A stretch of DNA of 64,000 bases. Source: Methylomonas sp. LL1 (GTDB taxonomy: Bacteria; Pseudomonadota; Gammaproteobacteria; Methylococcales; Methylomonadaceae). The stretch is taken from positions 1-64,000 of the forward strand of contig NZ_CP064653.1 of the NCBI RefSeq assembly GCF_015711015.1. Reading direction: 5' to 3'. Below the pieces are notes generated by a model. It was not told where the DNA came from. It was given only the letters and a program-made list of their open reading frames with translations, and ran no database searches. Positions 45,359-54,174 of this stretch are shown here, in pieces. Made by a program: the position numbers and the translations under genes. Position 1 is the stretch's first letter. Every line of letters starts with the position of its first letter.

Positions 45359-47743
45359 ATGAGCGAACCGACATTGAGCAACCCAGCGCCTCTCGATGCA
45401 GAAGCCTTGAGGAAAATTAACGCGTATTGGCGAGCCTGTAATTACCTGGCCGCCGGTATGATTTATCTGTGGGATAATCCATTATTAAAAGAGCCGCTCA
45501 AGACGCAACATATCAAAAACCGGCTGTTGGGGCACTGGGGGGCCAGCCCTGGCCTGAGCTTTACCTATATTCACATGAATCGGCTCATCAACAAGTACGG
45601 ATTGAATGCCATTTTTCTGGCCGGGCCCGGCCACGGCGCGCCCGGCGTGTTGGCGCCTGTTTATCTCGAAGGCACGTACGCGGAAATTTATCCTAACAAG
45701 GGTGAAGATGAAGAAGGCTTATTGCAATTCTTCAAGGAGTTTTCCTTCCCGGGCGGGATCGGTAGTCACTGTACTCCGGAAACGCCGGGCTCCATTCATG
45801 AAGGCGGCGAGCTGGGTTATAGCATTTCTCATGCCTACGGCGCCGCATTGGATAATCCGGATTTGCTGGTCACCGTCGTGGTCGGCGATGGCGAGTCGGA
45901 AACCGGTCCGCTGGCGACTTCCTGGCATTCCAATAAATTCCTGAATCCGATCCGCGATGGCGCGGTGCTGCCAATACTGCACCTCAACGGTTACAAGATC
46001 AATAATCCAACCATCTTGTCGCGCATTTCCCACGATGAACTTGAACACTTGTTTCAGGGTTACGGTTATACCCCTTACTTCGTGGAAGGCAACGATCCCG
46101 AGACCATGCACCAATTGATGGCGGGTGTGCTAGAAACCTGTGTGCTGGAAATTCGCCGCATTCAGGAGCAAGCCCGAAGCTCCGGTTCCCCAACCCGACC
46201 ACGCTGGCCGATGATCGTATTACGCAGCCCCAAAGGCTGGACCGGCCCCAAGGAAGTGGATGGGCACAAAGTGGAAGGGTTTTGGCGAGCTCACCAGGTT
46301 CCGCTGGCAGGGGTAAAAGAAAACCCTGCCCATCTGAAACAGCTGGAAGACTGGCTGCGCAGTTATAAGCCCGAAGAATTGTTCGATAGTGCCGGCACTT
46401 TGATTCCCGAACTGAAGGCGCTTGCGCCCAAAGGTACGCGACGCATGAGCGCGAATCCACATGCCAACGGCGGTTTGTTGCGTAAAGCCTTGCGTAAGCC
46501 GGAGTTCAAGGACTATGCGCTGGTCATCGAAAGTCCGGGTAAACTTGTAGCGGAAAACACCCGGCCCTTGGGTAAGTTTTTGCGCGACATCATGAGCGCC
46601 AACATGAGCAATTTCCGCGTGTTCGGCCCGGATGAAAACAGTTCCAACAAGTTGGATGACATCTACAAGGCCAGCAAGAAAACTTGGTTGGCCGACTTTC
46701 TGCCGGAGGACGCCGATGGCGGTGAACTGTCGCCGGATGGCCGAGTCATGGAGATGCTGTCCGAACATACGCTGGAAGGCTGGCTGGAAGGTTATCTGTT
46801 GACTGGCCGCCACGGATTTTTTTCGACCTACGAAGCCTTTGTGCACGTGATCGATTCCATGTTCAATCAGCATGCCAAATGGCTGGCTATGTCCAAGGAT
46901 GTGCCATGGCGGGCGCCGGTATCTTCGCTGAACTTGCTGATTACCTCTACCGTCTGGCGGCAAGATCACAATGGCTTCACTCATCAGGATCCCGGCTTCC
47001 TGGACGTCGTCGTCAATAAAAGTCCGTCCGTGACCCGTATCTACCTGCCGCCGGACGTGAATTGCCTGTTGTCGGTGGCCGACCATTGTCTAAAAAGTAC
47101 CGATTACATCAACGTCATCGTCTCCGACAAGCAGAAACACCTGCAATATCTAAATATGGACGCGGCGATCAAGCACTGCACCAAGGGTATTGGCATCTGG
47201 GAATGGGCCAGTAATGATGATGGAGGCGAACCGGACTTGGTAATGGCGAGCGCCGGTGACATCCCCACCAAGGAAGCCCTGGCGGCGGTGGTATTACTAC
47301 GGGAAAACTTTCCGCAACTGAAGATTCGTTTTATCAATGTGGTGGATTTATATAAATTGGTACCCAGCAGCGAGCACCCTCATGGTCTTACCGATCGTGA
47401 TTTCGACGGTCTGTTCACTTTGGATAAACCGGTTATCTTCAACTTCCACGGCTACCCCTGGTTAATTCATAGACTGGCTTATCGGCGCAACAACCACAAA
47501 AACCTGCACGTGCGTGGTTACAAGGAAAAGGGCAGCATCAACACGCCGCTCGAATTGGCGATTCAAAACGAAATCGACCGTTTTAGCCTAGCCATTGATG
47601 CGATCGATCGCATACCAGCTCTGCGCGTTTCCGGCGCCCATGTAAAGGAAAAACTACGCGACCGGCAAATCGAATGCTGTAACTACGCGTACGAGCATGG
47701 CATAGACAGGCCGGAAGATGATCAGTGGTTATGGCCATATTGA
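45359..47743 (+). CDS. xfp: Xylulose-5-phosphate/fructose-6-phosphate phosphoketolase
   Basis: A thiamine-diphosphate enzyme splitting xylulose-5-P or fructose-6-P with phosphate into acetyl phosphate and an aldose phosphate. It is 794 aa, the usual size. Landmarks are [59 protein letters not shown], the thiamine motif [20 protein letters not shown], and [19 protein letters not shown]. An AAAGGAGCC ribosome site precedes ATG 45359. Acetyl phosphate could give ATP through acetate kinase. The 151-bp gap upstream has no sigma-54 promoter that I accept. Confidence 0.96.
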   Translation: MSEPTLSNPAPLDAEALRKINAYWRACNYLAAGMIYLWDNPLLKEPLKTQHIKNRLLGHWGASPGLSFTYIHMNRLINKYGLNAIFLAGPGHGAPGVLAPVYLEGTYAEIYPNKGEDEEGLLQFFKEFSFPGGIGSHCTPETPGSIHEGGELGYSISHAYGAALDNPDLLVTVVVGDGESETGPLATSWHSNKFLNPIRDGAVLPILHLNGYKINNPTILSRISHDELEHLFQGYGYTPYFVEGNDPETMHQLMAGVLETCVLEIRRIQEQARSSGSPTRPRWPMIVLRSPKGWTGPKEVDGHKVEGFWRAHQVPLAGVKENPAHLKQLEDWLRSYKPEELFDSAGTLIPELKALAPKGTRRMSANPHANGGLLRKALRKPEFKDYALVIESPGKLVAENTRPLGKFLRDIMSANMSNFRVFGPDENSSNKLDDIYKASKKTWLADFLPEDADGGELSPDGRVMEMLSEHTLEGWLEGYLLTGRHGFFSTYEAFVHVIDSMFNQHAKWLAMSKDVPWRAPVSSLNLLITSTVWRQDHNGFTHQDPGFLDVVVNKSPSVTRIYLPPDVNCLLSVADHCLKSTDYINVIVSDKQKHLQYLNMDAAIKHCTKGIGIWEWASNDDGGEPDLVMASAGDIPTKEALAAVVLLRENFPQLKIRFINVVDLYKLVPSSEHPHGLTDRDFDGLFTLDKPVIFNFHGYPWLIHRLAYRRNNHKNLHVRGYKEKGSINTPLELAIQNEIDRFSLAIDAIDRIPALRVSGAHVKEKLRDRQIECCNYAYEHGIDRPEDDQWLWPY

Positions 47744-47837
47744 GGATGCGAGCCTGGTAAATAACGTCAAAGCTGGCGGTATTTGATCGGAAAGCTACTT
47801 TCAACCCTACCCTGGTTTTCAGATTTCTGGGGGGGGC

Positions 47838-47868
47838 TCGGGGAATCCACGATATTTCAGGTGTTTTT
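47838..47868. promoter_or_regulatory. Putative enhancer palindrome C
   Basis: CTCGGGGAATCCA-CGATATTTCA-GGTG: the left arm and core are close to site A, the right arm is degenerate. The core (47850-47859) is centred 106.5 bp before the GG of the promoter. Confidence 0.65.
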
Positions 47869-47959
47869 GCTTGTTTTTCCGGCGCGGTTTTTCAAGTCGA
47901 TGGACTGTAACGTAATGTTAAATAAAAGATTATCAGCACATATTGTTATGGTTCGAAAT

Positions 47960-47975
47960 TGGCACGCTTTCTGTC
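47960..47975 (+). promoter_or_regulatory. Sigma-54-like promoter C
   Basis: TGGCACGCTTTCTGTC has an ideal TGGCACG -24 element, but GT instead of GC at -12, so it may be weaker. The predicted start near 47986 is only about 2 nt before the ATG. Confidence 0.6.
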
Positions 47976-47987
47976 CTTAATTAGGCC

Positions 47988-48320
47988 ATGATTGAACTAC
48001 ATCTTGTTCTCCGAGTACCGGCCAATAAAACCCGAACCATGGTCGATGCACTGCAAGTTCTCGCCAAGAGCGCGCGCTCGGTGCCGGGTTGTATTGCGGT
48101 CGAGGTATACAAGACGGTGGGTGTGCCGCGTTACATTTGTTATGACGAAATCTGGGAATCGGAAACGATGCTACGGAAAATGATTGCCTCTTCCCATTTT
48201 AGCCAGCTGGCATCGTTGATGGAACTTTCCAGTGAGCCGCCGGACTGCGAATTTCGTTTCATCAGCCAAACTTGTGGACTGGATTTCGCCGAGCGGGTTA
48301 GGGGCTGTGCAACCGATTAA
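47988..48320 (+). CDS. ABM-like small protein (copy 1)
   Basis: A 110-residue protein of the antibiotic-biosynthesis-monooxygenase (ABM) dimeric alpha/beta-barrel type. The pattern ELHLVLRVPANKTRTMVDAL ... VPGCIAVEVYKTVG ... YDEIWESETMLRKMIASSHF is close to the paralogue at 56326. Such domains act as small oxygenases or only as binding modules; no heme or catalytic signature can be named. It starts about 2 nt after the predicted transcription start, with no ribosome site. A terminator-like hairpin lies about 250 bp downstream. Confidence 0.85.
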   Translation: MIELHLVLRVPANKTRTMVDALQVLAKSARSVPGCIAVEVYKTVGVPRYICYDEIWESETMLRKMIASSHFSQLASLMELSSEPPDCEFRFISQTCGLDFAERVRGCATD

Positions 48321-48783
48321 GGTGCGATAGTTTGGAGAGGCTTTCCGAACGTGTTGATGTGTTTGTCCTTCGTGTTCCGACGACGAGGTTTGATGGCCGG
48401 TCTTGGCCGACAAGGCGCTAAAATCACCCTCATTGATTTGAATTTGCGCGGCCGTCGGTGCTGTGGCGGGTAGCGTGAAGCGCGGATTTCAGGAACATCA
48501 GAACCGCAGTCAAGCTGAGTTCGCGCCAACTCCGGGCCTGAATAACTTTAGCCTGGTTATGAAATCCGATAAGGGCGCTCGGCTATAGCTAGCGCCCCTA
48601 TCCTTTTCAATCCCGGCGGTAGTTTAAGCGGGTAGGGAAAAGAATGCGGATAATCCCGCTGACGAAAAGCGCATCAGTCCAGTTATTATTCAAGAACCAA
48701 CGGAGGCGGTGCGAACTCGGTTGGATGAGATACATGGGCGCCTAAGTCCTGTTGCCAGAAATAACGGCCATGGGAGGTGTTCG
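48321..48783. other. Intergenic region with terminator-like hairpin
   Basis: About 460 bp without a supported gene. It contains the hairpin GGGCGCT/AGCGCCC (48573-48597) followed by CCTATCCTTTT, a likely terminator for the ABM gene. No sigma-54 site was found here. Confidence 0.55.
48573..48605 (+). terminator. Terminator-like hairpin downstream of ABM copy 1
   Basis: A 7-bp stem, GGGCGCT/AGCGCCC, with an 11-nt loop that is itself partly self-complementary, followed by a short T-run (TTTT). Confidence 0.5.
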
Positions 48784-48834
48784 ATGAATACAAGGATTTC
48801 AATGCCATCACCCAAGGAGGTGAACCATGAATAA
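48784..48834 (+). CDS. Short upstream ORF overlapping the DUF2092 gene start
   Basis: A 16-codon frame with its own GGGAGG ribosome site (48774-48779). It contains the ribosome site of the next gene (AAGGAGG) in its own codons and ends at TAA inside the first codons of that gene. The arrangement would couple translation. Coding is not proven. Confidence 0.4.
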   Translation: MNTRISMPSPKEVNHE

Positions 48835-49684
48835 AACACTATATTTCGGAATACGCAACACACTCTGCGTAGCGGTTTTGGCAACGATGATGGGCTGCGC
48901 CGAACATCAGCCAGCCATTCAGCCGCAAACTTTTGCTTCGCAGGAAATGTTGCCTCAGGCGGGGGTGGAGCCTAGCGATGCCAAAGGCATTCTGCAGCGC
49001 ATGGCCAATTATTTAGTCAAAATACCGAAGTTCACGGTGGATCTGAGTGATAGTTATGACACCGTACAGGCATCGGGCCAAAAACTTGAGTTTGCCGCCA
49101 TTCGCAAGGTCATCGTCAATCGGCCCAACGGGTTGCGAGTGGAACACGAGGAAAGCCACGGCGAGAAGAATGTCGTCCTGTATGACGGCAAGGACATCAC
49201 GGTGTTCAGTCCCAATAAAAATATTTATGCACAAGTGGCCAAGCCCGGCGGCATCGATGAAGCGGTCAAATATTTTCTGAAGGATTTGAACATGAGGCTG
49301 CCACTGGCCATGCTGCTGGTCAGCCAGTTGCCGGCCGAGTTAGACAGTAGAACCGAGTCGCTTGATTACGTTGAAAAGACCTCGATTCATGGAAAACCAG
49401 CCCATCACTTGGCGGGCCGTACCGAAACCGTCGATTATCAGGTTTGGATTGCCGAAGGCGCGCAACCCTTACCACTGCGGGTGGTGTTGACCTACAAGCT
49501 GGCCGAGGGTCAACCGCAGTTCAGGGCGCAATTTTCTGATTGGAATTTGGCGCCTCAACTCAACGATGCCCAGTTTGCATTCACACCGCCCGAGGGCGCC
49601 AAGAAGATTGCCTTCCTAGCGCAATTGCCCAGTATCGTCCCTGGCGCATCCGAAGTTCCAGCACATCCGGGAGAAAAACAATGA
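48827..49684 (+). CDS. DUF2092 lipoprotein
   Basis: A 285-residue exported lipoprotein (lipobox MMGC, Cys24). The mature part has the DUF2092 layout: MANYLVKIPKFTVDLSDSYD, FAAIRKVIVNRPNGLRVE, VVLYDGKDITVFSPNKNIYA, and YVEKTSIHGKPAHHLAGR. It resembles LolA/LolB-like beta sheets that hold lipids. An AAGGAGG site lies 6 bp before ATG 48827. The stop overlaps the next gene (ATGA), and that gene is a common partner. Confidence 0.85.
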   Translation: MNKTLYFGIRNTLCVAVLATMMGCAEHQPAIQPQTFASQEMLPQAGVEPSDAKGILQRMANYLVKIPKFTVDLSDSYDTVQASGQKLEFAAIRKVIVNRPNGLRVEHEESHGEKNVVLYDGKDITVFSPNKNIYAQVAKPGGIDEAVKYFLKDLNMRLPLAMLLVSQLPAELDSRTESLDYVEKTSIHGKPAHHLAGRTETVDYQVWIAEGAQPLPLRVVLTYKLAEGQPQFRAQFSDWNLAPQLNDAQFAFTPPEGAKKIAFLAQLPSIVPGASEVPAHPGEKQ

Positions 49685-50586
49685 ACGCAAAATTCAATTC
49701 TATCCTCACGGCGATGACAGCCACTTTTGTAATTCTGACTGTCGGCCTGGATGATGTGGCGGCTCGTGGTCTTGGCGGCGGCGGAGGTGGTGGTGGATTC
49801 TCTCGTGGAGGAGGTGGTGGCGGAGCTGCTGCTGGTGGATTCTCCAGAGGGGGGGCCGCGGCTGGAGGTGGCTTTTCATCCCGCGCTGGTGGCGCGGCCA
49901 GCGCTAATTTTGCGTCGGGCGCGGGGCAAGCACGGATGAATGCCGGTGGTTCGGCGGCTTCGGCCTCCAGGACGTCAAGTCGGTCGGAGGCGACGCAATC
50001 AGTTTCGGCGAACCGGTCCGAAGCAGCGCAGACGGCTTCCACCAACCGAGCCACGACCCAACAAACGCGGGCATCCACCTCCACCGAAAATCAGGCGCAA
50101 CGGCAAGACTCCCAGTCGCAGAATCAAGCCCAACGGCAGCAATATTCGAATGAAAACGTCGAGACCCGCCAACAGGGCGCTACAAGCCGAACACAAAGTC
50201 GGCAGCAGACCGCGCAGAACTATCAAGGCAACTACCCCGCCGGTTACCATCCGCCAGCTGGATATTACCCTCCACCTTCCGGGAACTATGATAATAATAA
50301 CTGGGACGATGGTGAAGTGGCGGCCGTGGCGATTGGCTCGGCCGCGGTTGGCGCGATGGCGGGTTATGCGGCCGGCAACTCGAACGCCACCCAAACCCAG
50401 GCACCGGCGTCGTCAACGACAGTGGTATATTCGCAGCCTCCTTCCTCGGGGTACGCCAGCCTGCCTTGCACCCCCAATGTGATGGAGCGGAACGGCGTGA
50501 CCTATTATCAATGCGGAGCCTCTTGGTATACACAGGCTTATGCTAATAATGGTCCGATTTATACACCTGTTCCGGCGCCTTACTAA
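49681..50586 (+). CDS. Gly-rich exported protein, DUF2092 partner
   Basis: A 301-residue protein with a signal peptide (FVILTVGLDDVAARG), a Gly/Ser-rich stretch (about 30-95), a Gln/Ser/Thr-rich low-complexity stretch, a YPPPSG segment, a short hydrophobic helix (AAVAIGSAAVGAMAGYAAG) and a conserved C-terminus ending YYQCGASWYTQAY. Such proteins occur next to DUF2092 genes. The overlap ATGA couples its translation to DUF2092. Function unknown; the composition suggests an envelope protein. Confidence 0.78.
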   Translation: MNAKFNSILTAMTATFVILTVGLDDVAARGLGGGGGGGGFSRGGGGGGAAAGGFSRGGAAAGGGFSSRAGGAASANFASGAGQARMNAGGSAASASRTSSRSEATQSVSANRSEAAQTASTNRATTQQTRASTSTENQAQRQDSQSQNQAQRQQYSNENVETRQQGATSRTQSRQQTAQNYQGNYPAGYHPPAGYYPPPSGNYDNNNWDDGEVAAVAIGSAAVGAMAGYAAGNSNATQTQAPASSTTVVYSQPPSSGYASLPCTPNVMERNGVTYYQCGASWYTQAYANNGPIYTPVPAPY

Positions 50587-50636
50587 ATCGGTTGTCGCAA
50601 AAACATTTTTAGATTGCGGTAACATGTGGTTAATTT

Positions 50637-50663
50637 GCCGGAGCCGCCGCTCCGGCGCTTTTT
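50637..50663 (+). terminator. Terminator after the DUF2092 pair
   Basis: A perfect 8-bp stem, GCCGGAGC/GCTCCGGC, with a CGCC loop, then GCTTTTT. Confidence 0.85.
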
Positions 50664-50684
50664 AGTGCGAGAGGATTATTTCAA

Positions 50685-51617
50685 ATGACGAAATTTTTTC
50701 GTCAAGCCAACGCTAAAAAATTGGTTGGCTGTTCGGTTATTTCATTGCTTGTTTCATTTTCAACCGGCGGGCAAGATTTGGAACCGCGTACCTATGCCAA
50801 TACGCCGGTAGGGCTGAATTTTCTGATTGCCGGCTACGGCCACACCGAAGGCGGTGTGGCCACCGATCCGGCTTTACCGATTGAAAATTTCCAGGTTGAA
50901 ATGCATTCTGGCGTATTGGCCTATGCCCGCGCTATCGATGTGTATGGTAAGTCGGCTAAGTTCGACCTGGTGCTGCCGTATGCTTCGCTCGAGGGTAGCG
51001 CCACGGTCGTCGGGCGGGAGCGTGATCGTGAAATATCCGGATTCTCCGACCCCAGGGCTCATTTTTCGCTAAATTTTTTCGGTGCCCCCGCGCTCTCGCT
51101 GAAGGAATTCGCCAATTATGAGCAGGATACGATTGTTGGCATGACTATTGAAGTGACGGCGCCGGGGGGACAATATGACGACAGCAAGCTGGTCAATCTC
51201 GGTACCAATCGCTGGTCGATAAAGCCGGAACTGGGTGTATCCAAACGCTTGGGACCGATTACCTTAGAGCTGGCAAGCGGTGTTCGCTTCTACACCGACA
51301 ACGACGATTTTTTCGGCGGCAAGTACCGCAGCCAAGACCCGGTTTATTCGGTGCAGGGTCACCTGATTTATAGCTTGGGTTACGGTATCTGGGCCGCGGC
51401 CGATGCCACTTTTTATACCGGTGGTCAAACCCGAGTCGATGGCCTCAAAAACAACGACAGCCTGGAAAATTCTCGAGCCGGCGCTACCTTGGCACTACCC
51501 GTTAATCGTTCCAACTCGATTAAGCTTTATTACAGTACCAGTATTTCCGGCCGAAGGGGGAGCGACTTCGACATGACCGGGATAGCCTGGCAATACCGCT
51601 TTGCTGACGACTTCTAA
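50685..51617 (+). CDS. Outer-membrane beta-barrel, phenol-MetA-type transporter family
   Basis: A 310-residue exported protein with an amphipathic beta-strand pattern and a terminal Phe (WQYRFADDF), typical of outer-membrane barrels. The sequence LEPRTYANTPVGLNFLIAGY with GGV and the YDDSKLVNLGTNRWSIKPEL region match the MetA-pathway family (PF13557). Substrate unknown. The signal peptide is atypical (SVISLLVSFSTGGQDLEP). The gene lies about 20 bp after the terminator, so its promoter must overlap that region. Confidence 0.8.
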   Translation: MTKFFRQANAKKLVGCSVISLLVSFSTGGQDLEPRTYANTPVGLNFLIAGYGHTEGGVATDPALPIENFQVEMHSGVLAYARAIDVYGKSAKFDLVLPYASLEGSATVVGRERDREISGFSDPRAHFSLNFFGAPALSLKEFANYEQDTIVGMTIEVTAPGGQYDDSKLVNLGTNRWSIKPELGVSKRLGPITLELASGVRFYTDNDDFFGGKYRSQDPVYSVQGHLIYSLGYGIWAAADATFYTGGQTRVDGLKNNDSLENSRAGATLALPVNRSNSIKLYYSTSISGRRGSDFDMTGIAWQYRFADDF

Positions 51618-51741
51618 ACTGGCTGTGAAGTAATCGAGAATTAAACTCAGCGTACTGGAAAGCTCGCATGAGCCAACCAACAGTGTTTAGGGCTACGGGA
51701 ATTGTCTTTGTCCACACGTAGCTTTCTTTTAGGGCGGGTTT

Positions 51742-51781
51742 TTTCGGATAATCCCCGAGATTTCCGGGATTATCCGAAGGC
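51742..51781. promoter_or_regulatory. Putative enhancer palindrome D
   Basis: TTCGGATAATCCC / GGGATTATCCGAA, perfect 13-bp arms around CGAGATTTCC (51756-51765). The dyad is 103.5 bp before the GG of the promoter at 51863. One of the two most symmetrical sites. Confidence 0.78.
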
Positions 51782-51862
51782 TCTGAAAATTGTCTTTCGC
51801 CGATTTCATCCTATTCGTTCGTAAATATAGGTTTAATCCTGCAAATCTAATTTACTCAATGT

Positions 51863-51878
51863 TGGCGCAATTCGTGCG
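51863..51878 (+). promoter_or_regulatory. Sigma-54 promoter D (SulP gene)
   Basis: TGGCGCAATTCGTGCG: GG-N10-GC. The predicted start near 51889 gives a long leader of about 183 nt before SulP that contains two short ORFs. Confidence 0.75.
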
Positions 51879-51960
51879 TTTTCACTAGTATCCAAAACTC
51901 AGCGGAGCATGTTAAGCAACCGTTCTGTTCAACTCATCCCGCATGCCGTTGTAAGGAGAG

Positions 51961-52052
51961 ATGGACTGGTCAAGATACATTTTGGGCTGATGGATAACTT
52001 GCAGCCCTTTCAGGGCATGGGCATCAAGGAATTGTTACTTGATTCCGCCTAG
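51961..52052 (+). other. Two tandem short ORFs in the SulP leader
   Basis: An ORF of nine codons (MDWSRYILG, 51961-51990) has an excellent AAGGAG site at 51953. Its stop TGA shares the A with the ATG of a second 20-codon frame (51990-52052, starting MDNLQPF). These could be leader peptides controlling SulP; neither is proven. Confidence 0.4.
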
Positions 52053-52071
52053 TAATCCGGAGACAAAACGC

Positions 52072-53766
52072 ATGAAACAGCCATCCATAGCCCCAGACAC
52101 GAGTCAGGCCAATACCGCTACCTTTCGTTTCGATCTAATCGCGGGCCTCACGGCGGCGGCGGTAATTTTACCCAAGGCAATGGCTTACGCCAGCGTAGCC
52201 GGTTTACCGGTTGCCGTGGGGCTTTATACCGCCTTTATCCCGATGATTATTTATGCGCTGCTGGGTTCATCGCGGGTGCTCAGCGTCAGCTCCACCACGA
52301 CACTAGGTATCCTGGCGGGCACCCAACTCGCCCTGGTGGTGCCGGATGGCGACCCGGCTAAACTGATGACTGCCGTTGCCACACTAACCGGCCTGGTCGG
52401 TATGATGCTGATGGCGGCGTCGCTGCTGCGTTTGGGATTCGTGGCCAATTTCATTTCCTCCCCCGTCCTGACCGGTTTCAAGGCCGGCATAGGTCTTGTG
52501 ATCGTGTTGGACCAATTACCGAAACTTTTGGGCGTCCACATCGCAAAGCAGGGCTTTTTCCGCGATTTGTTCAGTGTCATGCATCATATCCCCGAAACCT
52601 CGCTGATCACGCTCGCACTGGCGACCGCGACATTGGTCGTGCTGATCGGTATGGAGCGTCTGTGGCCGCATTCGCCGGCGCCTCTGGTCGCGGTCGGCGG
52701 TGGCATCGTCGTGTCATGGTTTTTGGGTCTGGATGCGCGGGGTGTTTCGACGGTGGGCTTGATTCCGCAAGGCTTACCGTCACTGACCTTGCCGGATTTA
52801 ACGCTAATCGAGCAGTTGGTGCCGGGCGCTCTCGGGATTGCATTGATGAGTTTCACCGAGTCGATCGCGGCGGCGCGTGCCTTTGCCAAAACCGCCGAAC
52901 CTACGATTAATGCTAATCGCGAATTGATTGCCTTGGGCGTGGCGAATCTGGGAGGGGCACTAACCGGGGCGATGCCGGCCGGTGGAGGCACTTCGCAAAC
53001 CGCGGTTGTGCGATCCACGGGTGGAAAATCGCAAAAAGCATCCCTGGTGACGGCGTCGGTGGCGCTGGCAACCATGCTGCTGATTGCGCCCTTGCTGGGC
53101 TATTTGCCGCACGCCACGCTGGCGGCGGTTGTCATCGTCTACTCGATTGGTTTGATCGAGCCAGCGGAGTTTATGGCTATACGCAGAGTTCGGACGATGG
53201 AGTTCCGCTGGGCCTTGGTGGCTTGTATCGGCGTATTGATATTCGGTACGCTGAAGGGCATCATCGTCGCAATCATTGTCTCCGTGATTGGATTGGCAAG
53301 TCAGGCCGCCAACCCTCGCGTGTATGTGATTGGCCGTAAGCGCGGAACCAATATGCTGAGACCATTATTGCCCGAACATCCCGACGACGAGACCCTCGAT
53401 GGCTTGTTGATCGTACGACCGGAGGGACGGATTTTTTTCGTGAATGCCCAGTACATTGCCGAGCAGATCCATGCACTGATTACGCAGTATCAACCGCGGG
53501 TTCTGACCTTGGATATGAGTCGAGTCCAGGATATAGAGTACTCGGCACTGAAGATTTTGATGGAGCGCGAACAGTGCGCAACGCAAAGTGGTTATACATT
53601 GTGGTTAGCAGGGTTAAACCCTGGCGTTTTGGAAGTCGTGCGTAGTTCCGGGTTGGCCGAACGCCTTGGGCGCGAACGCATGTTGTTCAATGCCAGCGCG
53701 GCAATGGAGCGCTTCCAGATGTTGCGGGCAAATGCGGCCGATACGGAGGCGGAATGGAAGCCATGA
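52072..53766 (+). CDS. SulP-family anion transporter with STAS domain
   Basis: A 564-residue inner-membrane transporter of the SLC26/SulP family (sulfate, bicarbonate, dicarboxylates or similar). About ten to fourteen membrane helices run from 24 to 425, with the signature region AVILPKAMAYASVAGLPVAV and GALTGAMPAGGGTSQTAV. The STAS domain (about 440-550) is at the C-terminus (ILKIL as ALKILMERE). ATG 52072 has GGAG 9 bp upstream. It is the only gene after sigma-54 promoter D. The substrate cannot be read by eye. Confidence 0.92.
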   Translation: MKQPSIAPDTSQANTATFRFDLIAGLTAAAVILPKAMAYASVAGLPVAVGLYTAFIPMIIYALLGSSRVLSVSSTTTLGILAGTQLALVVPDGDPAKLMTAVATLTGLVGMMLMAASLLRLGFVANFISSPVLTGFKAGIGLVIVLDQLPKLLGVHIAKQGFFRDLFSVMHHIPETSLITLALATATLVVLIGMERLWPHSPAPLVAVGGGIVVSWFLGLDARGVSTVGLIPQGLPSLTLPDLTLIEQLVPGALGIALMSFTESIAAARAFAKTAEPTINANRELIALGVANLGGALTGAMPAGGGTSQTAVVRSTGGKSQKASLVTASVALATMLLIAPLLGYLPHATLAAVVIVYSIGLIEPAEFMAIRRVRTMEFRWALVACIGVLIFGTLKGIIVAIIVSVIGLASQAANPRVYVIGRKRGTNMLRPLLPEHPDDETLDGLLIVRPEGRIFFVNAQYIAEQIHALITQYQPRVLTLDMSRVQDIEYSALKILMEREQCATQSGYTLWLAGLNPGVLEVVRSSGLAERLGRERMLFNASAAMERFQMLRANAADTEAEWKP

Positions 53767-54174
53767 TGGTCGGCTGATTAACGGGTCAAAAGCTCATGAG
53801 AAGGCTCGGTATCATCCCGGCTCATTAAAGTAGCACCCCTCACCCCTAGGCCCGGTTGCTTGCCGGACAAGACGCCGTGAATTGGTCCATGTAGGCTCGG
53901 CGGCGCCATCCTTGCCGCCGATGCCTGCCCAAACAAGCAGCCGCGCCCTCCCAATTTTTTTTCAGAGTAACGCTCATGAAAGCGCGGCATCACCCCGGCA
54001 AATGAAAGTCAATAGGTTTTTAACGTTAGTCTTTGGGGCGTTTTTCCGTGACTTCCAGAGTAGTAAGCTTAACAAAACATGCCCTGAAAAAATTCTTTAT
54101 ACGGTAATAAATCAAGCATAAACTATACCAACATAGGAAAACCCGGATTTTTAAAAACTATAAAACATGTTGGG
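53767..54174. other. Intergenic region with REP-like palindrome
   Basis: 408 bp without a supported gene. It contains the perfect stem TCGGCGGC/GCCGCCGA (53897-53921) in a GC-rich stretch resembling extragenic repetitive palindromes, then an AT-rich stretch (54045-54174) that should hold the promoter of the second activator gene. No sigma-54 site was seen. Confidence 0.5.
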
